This document shows positions 1-6,245 of a stretch of 12,033 nucleotides of DNA, piece by piece. The stretch's first letter is position 1; each line of letters opens with the position of its first letter. The notes under the pieces are model-generated. The model saw only the letters and a program-made list of their open reading frames with translations, did not search any database and was not told where the DNA came from. Made by a program: the position numbers and the translations under genes. The DNA comes from CAYOKT01 sp964404605 (GTDB lineage Bacteria > Electryoneota > Electryoneia > Electryoneales > Electryoneaceae): NCBI GenBank assembly GCA_964404605.1, contig CAYOKT010000083.1:1-12033 (forward strand), given 5' to 3'.

Positions 1-78
1 ATCGTTTCGAGACTCTTCCCTCGTCCCGGCGTTTCTGGACGGGTCAGAGTGACACATTCTTTGCGTTTAGTAGGTTGA

Positions 79-2064
79 TTACAACTTCCCCGCGATGAAC
101 GCCACCGCCAGCGGGAGCAGGATGATGAAGATCCCCATCAGGCTTTCCCCGGCGATGATCCCGGAGGCCACCGGGGCGGTGTACATCTCGTCCGTCTTCG
201 GGGAGCGCTTCTGCACGATGTAGGCGATCAGCCCGCCGAGGAACATCGAGAACCCGTACCAGAAGTGGAAGGTGAAGGCGAGCCCGAGGCCCATCGGGCT
301 GGGGACCCAGACCGCCGCCTTCCGCGGCAGCCAGCGGGGGAGGAGGACGAGGAGAATCCCCAGCAGCCCTCCGACCACCAGCGCGATGCGCGCCGTGGGG
401 TGCAGGGATTCGAAGCCGTTGGCCAGCAGGCGCGCTACCGAGGCCCACACCTGCGCCGCGGGCGCGGGCCACTTGTCGGTGCCGAGGGTGTCCGCGGTCG
501 GGACCAGCAGGTAGAAGGAGGGAACGGTCACCGCGGTCCCGATGAAGATCCCGCTGAACTGGGCGAGGAACTGCTTGCGCGGGTTGGCGCCGAGAACGTA
601 GCCGCTCTTCAGGTCGGTCAGCAGGTCCGAGGCGCTGTCGGCGACCCCGGCGGTGATCCCGGCGGCCATCAGGTTGACATTGGTCTGTTTCGGGACGATC
701 GCGCCGTACATCAACTGCGTCACCTTCCCCATCGCCCCGACCGGCGTGGTGTCGGTCTCGCCGGTGACACGGCAGGCGACGAGGGCGAGGAAGAAGGAGA
801 GGATGATCGCCAGGATGCCGAGCCAGACCGGCATGTTGAAAGCGACCTGGGCGATGTAGACCACGCCCAGCCCCCCCACGAACGCCCCGGCGGCGAACCA
901 GGAGGCCGGCACCTCGATCTTCTCCATCTCCGCCTGGATGCCCGTTTTCGCCTTTCCCCGCTGTGGTGCGAAGATGTCCGTGATCCCGCTGAGCGCCCGG
1001 ACGACCGCCTTCCACTGCAGCCCGAAGGCGAGCAGGCCGCTGGTGACCATGCACGCCGCGCCGCCCCACAGCGACCAGGAAACCATCGTCCGGTAGTTCA
1101 GCGCCTCGATCACCCCGATCTTGTGCATCCAGGGCACGAGGATCACCCAGTTCAGGACCGCACCGAGCATCACGCTCGATGCCACCCGGATGCCCATCAG
1201 GGCTCCCCCCGCGACGAGCAGCAGGCTCCCCTCGGCGCCCACGGTGTAGTTCAGCGCCTTCTGGCCGAACAACGGGTAGACATCGTGGATGAGGTGAAAC
1301 GGTTTCTTGAAGAGGCCAAGCTCCGCCAGCATCGCGAAGCCATCCCGCAGGAAGGCGACCAGCGCGCCGATCCCGCCCGCGATGAACAGCGCCCGGGCGC
1401 TTCTTTCGCCCTGTTCGGCGCTGGTGATCGCGCCCTCCAGCTCCTCCTCCGGCAGCTCCTCTTCCACCTCCTCCAGCTCCTCGAGTGCCTCCGCCGAGGC
1501 GACCGGTTTTTCCAGGGCCGCCTTGTGGTCGTAGTCTGCGTGCAGGCTGCGCAGGGTCATCGCGGCGGCGATGCCGGAGGGAAACCGGAGCCGTTCGATG
1601 TTGATCATCTGCCGCTTCATCGGGATCGCGAGGGTCACGCCGAGAACGGCGAGGAAAAAGATCCACGCGGAGAGCAAGCCGTAGGGGATGTGATGCCCGT
1701 TGATCAGCAGGAACGCGGCGATCGCCGAGACGAGGGTCCCCCCGGTGGAGTAGCCCGCCGAGGAGGCCGCGGACTGCATCGCGTTGTTCTCGAGCACCGT
1801 CATGTCGCTCTTCACGAGGCCGATCTTCCGCAGGCTCTTCCAGATGGCGAAACTGAGCACGCAGGAGGTGATCGCGACCCCGAACCCCCAGCCGGTCTTC
1901 AGGCCGATGTAGAGGTTGGAGAGGGACATGATCGCGCCGAGGAACGATCCCATGATCACCGCGCGCCAGGTGAGCTGAAGCATCTCGCCGCGGTAGTGTC
2001 GACGGTACCAGTTCAGTTCTACTTCTTCGGGGGTCAGCATGCTCGCTGCTTCGGAGGGGGTCAT
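79..2064 (-). CDS. OPT-family oligopeptide transporter
   Basis: This is a 661-residue polytopic inner-membrane protein of the OPT family, which imports oligopeptides (in some members metal chelates) by proton-coupled transport. Family-like stretches are visible in order: NLYIGLKTGWGFG (about 50-62) in the first membrane region, ENNAMQSAASSAG (92-104), IERLRFPSGIAAA (156-168), GETDTTPVGAMGKVTQL (435-451) and DLKSGYVLGANPRKQF (484-499). Many hydrophobic segments span the chain and the length is normal for prokaryotic members. Residues about 192-210 form a highly acidic Glu/Leu-rich cytosolic or periplasmic loop between membrane segments. The start at 2064 has only a weak GGGA-type ribosome site; an in-frame ATG nine codons in (2040) is an alternative. 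The gene lies 126 bases behind the methyltransferase on the same strand and may share its transcript. The family call is firm; the substrate is unknown. Confidence 0.93.
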   Translation of the reverse strand: MTPSEAASMLTPEEVELNWYRRHYRGEMLQLTWRAVIMGSFLGAIMSLSNLYIGLKTGWGFGVAITSCVLSFAIWKSLRKIGLVKSDMTVLENNAMQSAASSAGYSTGGTLVSAIAAFLLINGHHIPYGLLSAWIFFLAVLGVTLAIPMKRQMINIERLRFPSGIAAAMTLRSLHADYDHKAALEKPVASAEALEELEEVEEELPEEELEGAITSAEQGERSARALFIAGGIGALVAFLRDGFAMLAELGLFKKPFHLIHDVYPLFGQKALNYTVGAEGSLLLVAGGALMGIRVASSVMLGAVLNWVILVPWMHKIGVIEALNYRTMVSWSLWGGAACMVTSGLLAFGLQWKAVVRALSGITDIFAPQRGKAKTGIQAEMEKIEVPASWFAAGAFVGGLGVVYIAQVAFNMPVWLGILAIILSFFLALVACRVTGETDTTPVGAMGKVTQLMYGAIVPKQTNVNLMAAGITAGVADSASDLLTDLKSGYVLGANPRKQFLAQFSGIFIGTAVTVPSFYLLVPTADTLGTDKWPAPAAQVWASVARLLANGFESLHPTARIALVVGGLLGILLVLLPRWLPRKAAVWVPSPMGLGLAFTFHFWYGFSMFLGGLIAYIVQKRSPKTDEMYTAPVASGIIAGESLMGIFIILLPLAVAFIAGKL

Positions 2065-2190
2065 GTGGCAGTCCCGTGTTTCAGCGGTCGGTTGGTAAAA
2101 GTATTGCGGAAGATAGCGTGCATTTTCCCCTTGCGCCAGAGTGCGGGGAGGGAGGGATATCCTTGCCGACAGGGCTGCGCCGAAGCCCCG

Positions 2191-3291
2191 TTACGAGCCC
2201 TTTTCAAGTCCGCGGACGCCATGCAGCAGGAAGTACGGGGCGAGGACCATCCCCAATCGGCCGGACAGCGCAATGGCCCGATTCGCGAACCCGCAGAGCC
2301 GCGGTTTCCACGGGTGCCGGGCGCAGGAATAGTACCCCGGGAGGATGCTCGCGCGGAACCCGGCCTGCCCCAGCCAGTCTGTCAGCTCGGCGGGGCGGGT
2401 GAGCCGCTCGGCCCAGCTCCCGGTGAACGGGTCGCAGGTGTTCGTCGGGTGCTTCGGCGGGGTGGGCCACTCCCGGGTCCGCCGGTGCCGCTCGACGGCC
2501 GCGAGGATGTCATCACGCCGCAGCCCGCGGGTGAGTCGCGCCAGCCGCCGGACCGTTTCCTCATCGAGGTCCGGTGCGGCCTGGCGGATCATCTCGCGGC
2601 GGAGTTGAAGGTACGAGCGGTGTGTGCCGGTCTCCTTCCGCCCCCAGGCCCTCTCCCGGTCGTGAAACTCGCGTTCACGGTGAATCTTCATGGTGACCCA
2701 TCTGACCCGGGGATTCAGCGGGTTGGCCGTCGTGGCGTGGGTCACCACCAGGGGGCCGTCGGAAAACCGGCGCATCGCATGGAGGAAAGCCCTCGCATCG
2801 TAGACGTGTTCGATGACGTTGTTCGACGCCACGACATCGCAGGACACCCCGCTGCCGCGCAGCGCTTCGAGGGTCTCATCGACTTCCCCGGGGATATAGG
2901 CTTCGGCCTCGAGTCCCAGCGCGCCGGCGGTCAGCCGTGCATCCCGGCAGGATACTTCGTAGGGGTCGTTGTACAGGACGGTGCCGATGCCCATCTCGCG
3001 CGCGAGCAAGGAGAGGAGGCCCGGACCGCCGCCGTACTCGAGCAGGGTAGCCTCCTCAAGCGGCTTGTTCAACGGGGCGAGCGAGCGCACCAGCAGGTGG
3101 GTGTAGACCATCAGGCGGACCTGCAGGTCGCCCAGGGATTCGCCGAGGCGGCGCTGGTTGTACTCCGACAGGCCGATCCGGTCGATATCGAGGGCGAGGA
3201 GCCTGTCATGCACCCGTTCCGCCGCGGATTCGACCGCAGCGAGCAATTCGGGTCGCTTCGGGAGACGGGCGTTCGGGTGAAAGAAGCGCAT
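2191..3291 (-). CDS. class I SAM-dependent methyltransferase, substrate unknown
   Basis: The 366-residue protein has a class I methyltransferase core. The SAM-binding motif I is LLEYGGGPGLLSLLAREMG (83-101), an acidic residue in YNDP (107-110) ends the next strand, and SNNVIEHVYD (156-165) is the motif IV-type strand typical of methyltransferase domains of the Methyltransf_11/23 kind. The roughly 80 residues ahead of motif I are mostly helical (SEYNQRRLGESLGDLQVRL region). The last 170 or so residues are rich in Arg and His and hold an RRD/RHRRTREW basic patch and a Cys pair (C322, C333); I do not recognise this part. No signal peptide or membrane anchor is obvious. The ribosome site is weak, but a promoter lies just upstream. 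The OPT transporter gene follows on the same strand. The fold is clear; the target (small molecule, lipid or sugar) cannot be told. Confidence 0.8.
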   Translation of the reverse strand: MRFFHPNARLPKRPELLAAVESAAERVHDRLLALDIDRIGLSEYNQRRLGESLGDLQVRLMVYTHLLVRSLAPLNKPLEEATLLEYGGGPGLLSLLAREMGIGTVLYNDPYEVSCRDARLTAGALGLEAEAYIPGEVDETLEALRGSGVSCDVVASNNVIEHVYDARAFLHAMRRFSDGPLVVTHATTANPLNPRVRWVTMKIHREREFHDRERAWGRKETGTHRSYLQLRREMIRQAAPDLDEETVRRLARLTRGLRRDDILAAVERHRRTREWPTPPKHPTNTCDPFTGSWAERLTRPAELTDWLGQAGFRASILPGYYSCARHPWKPRLCGFANRAIALSGRLGMVLAPYFLLHGVRGLEKGS

Positions 3292-3324
3292 TCGGCGTCC
3301 ACGGTGGTGTGTGTCGTGGTGCGG

Positions 3325-3353
3325 AATCTACTCCCGCCCGGTGGGAGCGGCAA
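3325..3353 (-). promoter_or_regulatory. sigma70-like promoter for the methyltransferase
   Basis: Read on the minus strand, TTGCCG (3353-3348) and TAGATT (3330-3325) are separated by exactly 17 bases. The predicted transcript would start near 3318, about 27 bases before the methyltransferase ATG. The spacer contains a short inverted repeat, CTCCC (3331-3335) and GGGAG (3343-3347), which could be an operator or chance in GC-rich DNA. Confidence 0.45.
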
Positions 3354-3380
3354 GTCCGGTGCGAGACACCGAAAAGCCCG

Positions 3381-3415
3381 CTGAGGCGGCGGGGACGGCG
3401 CATGCGCCGCCTCGG
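3381..3415. repeat. inverted repeat with nested 12-base palindrome
   Basis: An 11-pair stem joins 3381-3391 to 3405-3415 (core GAGGCGGCG against CGCCGCCTC, one G-T pair) around a 13-base loop. Overlapping it is the perfect palindrome GGCGCATGCGCC at 3397-3408. The element lies between the two divergent promoters of this control region, so it may be a binding site for a dimeric regulator. On the plus strand a pyrimidine-rich run ending in TTTT follows some way off, so a terminator-like role is a weaker alternative. Confidence 0.4.
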
Positions 3416-3477
3416 AGTCCTTCTGTTTTCCCCCTTCAGCCGGTGGGGTGGTGACGGGGAGGGGGTTGGGCGTCTCC

Positions 3478-3506
3478 TTGCTCGCGACCGGGGCAAATCG
3501 TATCTT
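3478..3506 (+). promoter_or_regulatory. sigma70-like promoter for trpS-scpA-scpB
   Basis: TTGCTC (3478-3483) and TATCTT (3501-3506) are separated by exactly 17 bases. A transcript starting near 3513 would have a leader of about 30 bases before the trpS ATG. That leader holds AAAGGA (3525-3530), a ribosome binding site spaced a rather long 12 bases from the start. The short leader leaves no room for a T-box or a trp-type attenuator. Confidence 0.55.
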
Positions 3507-3542
3507 GCACGGAACCTTTTCACCAAAGGAATCCCAACCCTC

Positions 3543-4580
3543 ATGGTCACCAGGAAGCAGCGCATTCTATCCGGTATGCGGCCCACGGGCCGCCTTCATC
3601 TCGGGAATTATGTCGGGGCCCTCGAAAACTGGGTCGAAATGCAGGGGAAGTATGAAAATTTCCACCTCATCGCCGATTACCACGTTCTCACGACGGATGT
3701 GGACAACACCGGCGAGATTCTTGCCAACACCATCGAGATGGTCAAGGACTGGCTCGCCGCCGGCATCGACCCGGAGGAGAGCCCGCTCTTCCGCCAGTCG
3801 AAGGTCAAGGAGCACACCGAACTGTTCCTCATCTTCAGCATGCTGGTGACCACGGCGCGGCTGGAGAGGAATCCGACCTTGAAGGAGCAGGTGCGCGATC
3901 TTTCCGAACAGCTTCGCAGCCGGGCCTTCGACGAGGTGGAATCCTCGGACGGCATCGAGCTGATCAGCTACGGGCATCTCGGCTACCCCGTGCTCCAGGC
4001 GGCCGACATCCTGCTGTACAAGGGCGAGGCGGTGCCGGTGGGCGAGGACCAGCTCCCGCACATCGAGATCACCCGCGAGATCGCCCGGCGCTTCAACCGC
4101 CTCTACGGCGAAGTCTTTCCCCTGCCGGAAGGCGTGGTCGTGAACCAGTCGAAGTTCGCCCGCCTGCCCGGGCCGGACGGCCGGAGGATGTCGAAGAGCC
4201 TCGGGAACACGATCTACCTCTCCGACACCCCGGAGGAGACCGGGAAACGGATCATGTCCGCGGTCACCGACCCGCAGAAGGTCCGGCGCAATGACCCCGG
4301 CCGCCCGGAAATCTGCAATGTCTTCACCTATCACCAGAAGTTCAATCCCGATGAGGTGGAGGAGATCGCCCGCGACTGCCGCAGCGGCGCTCTCGGGTGC
4401 GTCGCCTGCAAGAAGAACTGCGCGACGAAACTGAACGGTTTCCTCGATCCCCTGCGAAAGCGCCGGTCCTCGATCACCGATGAACAGGTGTTGGCGATTC
4501 TCGCCGAAGGTGAAGCCCACGCCCGAAAGGTCGCCGGTGAGACCATGACGGAGGTCCGGGAAGCGATGGGGATCGGATGA
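3543..4580 (+). CDS. trpS: tryptophanyl-tRNA synthetase, iron-sulfur type
   Basis: This 345-residue cytosolic class I synthetase activates tryptophan with ATP and attaches it to tRNA-Trp. The HIGH-type motif is HLGN (19-22) within GMRPTGRLHLGNYVGALENW, the AADILLYKGEAVPVGEDQ stretch (153-170) forms the Trp/ATP pocket, and the KMSKS loop reads RMSKS (215-219). I chose the ATG at 3543 because the family begins just ahead of the first strand (ILSGMRPTG); the frame stays open upstream to 3309, but those 78 codons look non-homologous and overlap the promoter. C258, C279, C286 and C289 form C-x20-C-x6-C-x2-C near the anticodon-binding region, close to the C-x22-C-x6-C-x2-C [4Fe-4S] motif reported for Thermotoga maritima TrpRS. 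C293 is an additional cysteine. The gene is first in an operon and overlaps scpA by four bases. Confidence 0.96.
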   Translation: MVTRKQRILSGMRPTGRLHLGNYVGALENWVEMQGKYENFHLIADYHVLTTDVDNTGEILANTIEMVKDWLAAGIDPEESPLFRQSKVKEHTELFLIFSMLVTTARLERNPTLKEQVRDLSEQLRSRAFDEVESSDGIELISYGHLGYPVLQAADILLYKGEAVPVGEDQLPHIEITREIARRFNRLYGEVFPLPEGVVVNQSKFARLPGPDGRRMSKSLGNTIYLSDTPEETGKRIMSAVTDPQKVRRNDPGRPEICNVFTYHQKFNPDEVEEIARDCRSGALGCVACKKNCATKLNGFLDPLRKRRSSITDEQVLAILAEGEAHARKVAGETMTEVREAMGIG

Positions 4581-5371
4581 GCGACTCCCTCTTCGCCGTT
4601 CATCTGCCGGTCTATGAAGGGCCGATGGATCTCCTGCTCTACGTGGTGCGGCAGCGCCACGTGGACCTCCTCGAGCTGCCCCTGGCGCAGATCGCCCGGG
4701 ACTTCCTCGAGTATGCCCGCCGCGTGGAGTCCCTCGACCTGGATGTCGCCGGGGAGGTGATCCTCACGGCCGCCATCCTCCTGCGGATGAAGGTTCGCGC
4801 CATGCTCCCCGGCGAGGAGGAAGAGGAGGGCGAGACGGCCCGTGAGCTGCTGCGGGACGAGGAGCTTGAGGAGGCCTACCGCGAAGTGATCGCCGCCGCC
4901 CGCCGTCTCGCCGAGAACGAGGAGGAGCAGCGGAAACAGTTTCCCCGCGGCGGCGCGGCGGGAATCGTCGAAGTGGATGAGACCGGTGAGATTCTCCGGG
5001 ATGTGAGCCTTCTCCAGCTCGCGGAGGCCTTCCGCGACCTGACCCGCCGCATGGAGCACACCCCCGTACACCAACTGGCAATGTTCCGGGTGACGATGGA
5101 GGAGATGTCGGCGCGGGTCCTCCTCGCCCTGAAGGGGAGGGAAAAGGTACGGTTCAACGATCTCGCGGAGGAGTTCGAGGAGCGGATGGAGGCGATTGTC
5201 GCCTTCCTGGCGATCCTCGAGCTGATCCGGCGCGGGTACGTCCGGGTCCGTCAGCGCGGCCTCTTCGGTACGATCTGGCTGCAACGGGGTGCCCGGTTCG
5301 AAGAGGGACTGAAGAACGGTGAGGCGGGGATGAGCGAGGGCGCCGCCGCGATGGGAGGCGTCGAAGGATGA
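4577..5371 (+). CDS. scpA: segregation and condensation protein A (kleisin)
   Basis: ScpA is the kleisin subunit that bridges the heads of the SMC dimer and binds ScpB, forming the bacterial condensin that compacts and segregates chromosomes. The 264-residue length is normal. The N-terminal SMC-neck-binding region has the family signature YEGPMDLLLYVVRQRHVDL (about 13-31) followed by IARDFLEYA and the AAILLRMKVRAMLP helix (65-78). A Glu-rich linker follows (79-125). The C-terminal winged helix runs over about 190-236 (FNDLAEEFEERMEAIVAFL, ending in GYVRVRQRGLFGTIWL) and contacts the SMC cap. The start overlaps the trpS stop as ATGA (4577-4580), which points to translational coupling. The stop overlaps the scpB start in the same way. 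The SMC gene itself is not in the window. Confidence 0.95.
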   Translation: MSDSLFAVHLPVYEGPMDLLLYVVRQRHVDLLELPLAQIARDFLEYARRVESLDLDVAGEVILTAAILLRMKVRAMLPGEEEEEGETARELLRDEELEEAYREVIAAARRLAENEEEQRKQFPRGGAAGIVEVDETGEILRDVSLLQLAEAFRDLTRRMEHTPVHQLAMFRVTMEEMSARVLLALKGREKVRFNDLAEEFEERMEAIVAFLAILELIRRGYVRVRQRGLFGTIWLQRGARFEEGLKNGEAGMSEGAAAMGGVEG

Positions 5372-6156
5372 AGAACCCGGCACTCCCCCCCGACCCGGTC
5401 ACCGTGGCGGCGCGAACGCCGCCCTCCCCCCGCGGGGAAGAGCCCGACCGTTCGGGTTTATCCGTGGGAAGGCGCGAGAAGCTCGCCATGCTCGAGGCGC
5501 TGCTCTTCGCGGCGGAGGAGCCGCTGGATGAGAGTGCCGTCGCCGCGGCGATCCCCGACATTCTCGAGGTGGAGGTGGGCGAGTTGGTCGGCGAGCTGGA
5601 GCGCCTGTACCGCGTTCGGGGCCAGGGGATCGGCGTGCAGCGGGTCGCCGGGGGATGGAGGCTGGCGACACGCCCGGAGTATGAAGAGCTGATCCGCCGC
5701 CACCTGAGAAGCCGGATTCGCTCGCGCCTGAGCCGCGCCGCCCTCGAGACGATTTCGATCATCGCCTACCGCCAGCCGGTGGGCCGGGCGGAGATCGAGT
5801 TGATCCGCGGCGTGGACTGCTCCCCGGTGCTGCGACACCTGCTCGAGCGCGGCCTGATCCGTGTCACCGGGCGTGCCGAAACACCGGGCCGGCCCCTGTT
5901 GTACGGAACCACCGATGCCTTTCTCGCCTATTTCGGGCTCGATTCCCTCGCCGGGCTCCCCAAGCCGGAGGAGATCCTCGGCGAGCCGGAGGAGGAGCCG
6001 GCCGTGGAATGGAGTGGAGAGGCGGCGGTGGGATCGCCGGAGGAGACTTCGCGGCAGGGAGGGGAGGAATTCGCCGAGCCGGAACCCGCTGACACGGAAA
6101 ACCCCGTAGAGTCGCGATTTACGATGGGCGCGGAGGAGCGTCCGTCATCGTCATAG
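5368..6156 (+). CDS. scpB: segregation and condensation protein B
   Basis: ScpB forms a dimer of paired winged-helix domains that binds the middle of ScpA within the SMC-ScpAB complex. The conserved core begins at KLAMLEALLFAAEEPL (38-53). It continues through the strongly conserved LSRAALETISIIAYRQPV (121-138) with RAEIELIRGVD, and ends with GRAETPGRPLLYGTTDAF (168-185) and LAYFGL. At 262 residues it is longer than many family members. The first 35 or so residues are Pro/Arg-rich, and the last 65 form an acidic Glu/Pro-rich tail that is probably disordered. I keep the ATG at 5368 because it overlaps the scpA stop as ATGA, but a GTG at 5461-5463 in the same frame or the Met at residue 41 could be used instead. 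It is the last gene of the operon, with a terminator directly behind it. Confidence 0.93.
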   Translation: MKNPALPPDPVTVAARTPPSPRGEEPDRSGLSVGRREKLAMLEALLFAAEEPLDESAVAAAIPDILEVEVGELVGELERLYRVRGQGIGVQRVAGGWRLATRPEYEELIRRHLRSRIRSRLSRAALETISIIAYRQPVGRAEIELIRGVDCSPVLRHLLERGLIRVTGRAETPGRPLLYGTTDAFLAYFGLDSLAGLPKPEEILGEPEEEPAVEWSGEAAVGSPEETSRQGGEEFAEPEPADTENPVESRFTMGAEERPSSS

Positions 6157-6157
6157 G

Positions 6158-6194
6158 AAGTGAATCCGCCATCGGACGGGTTCACTTTTTCTTT
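6158..6194 (+). terminator. intrinsic terminator of the trpS-scpA-scpB operon
   Basis: An 11-pair stem (6158-6168 with 6177-6187; AAGTGAATCCG against CGGGTTCACTT, one G-T pair) has an 8-base loop and runs into a T-rich tail (TTTCTTT). It begins one base after the scpB stop codon. This is a textbook intrinsic terminator and marks the end of the operon. Confidence 0.85.
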
Positions 6195-6207
6195 CCGGGT
6201 TGATCAA

Positions 6208-6227
6208 ACCGCGCCGCTGCGCGCGGT
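6208..6227 (+). promoter_or_regulatory. leader hairpin just before a ribosome binding site
   Basis: ACCGCGC (6208-6214) pairs with GCGCGGT (6221-6227) in a perfect 7-pair GC-rich stem with a 6-base loop. It ends about six bases before the GGGAG ribosome site (6234-6238) of the next gene. It could tune translation or protect the 5' end of the transcript. I found no good promoter between the upstream terminator and this hairpin; TTCACT (6181-6186) with TCAAAC at 17 bases is weak. Confidence 0.35.
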
Positions 6228-6245
6228 GATGCAGGGAGCTGCCTC

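Noticed and set aside
22..41. Possible terminator after the OPT gene (CGTCC/GGACG)
   Set aside because: Only five pairs with a ten-base loop and no T run on the minus strand.
2110..2138. Possible own promoter of the OPT gene (minus strand TATCTT, 17 bases after TGGCGC)
   Set aside because: The -10 box is good but the -35 box lacks TTG. Co-transcription with the methyltransferase is as likely.
265..3384. A 1039-codon plus-strand open frame antisense to the transporter and methyltransferase genes
   Set aside because: Its product is Arg/Gly/His/Asp-rich with no domain, and it crosses two well-supported minus-strand genes and their gap. High GC at third codon positions keeps the opposite strand open.
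3309..3542. Upstream extension of trpS
   Set aside because: The added residues are Arg-rich, precede the family start and would include the promoter region.
3292..3542. T-box or trp attenuator before trpS
   Set aside because: No T-box sequence, no Trp-rich leader peptide, and the predicted promoter leaves only about 30 bases of leader.
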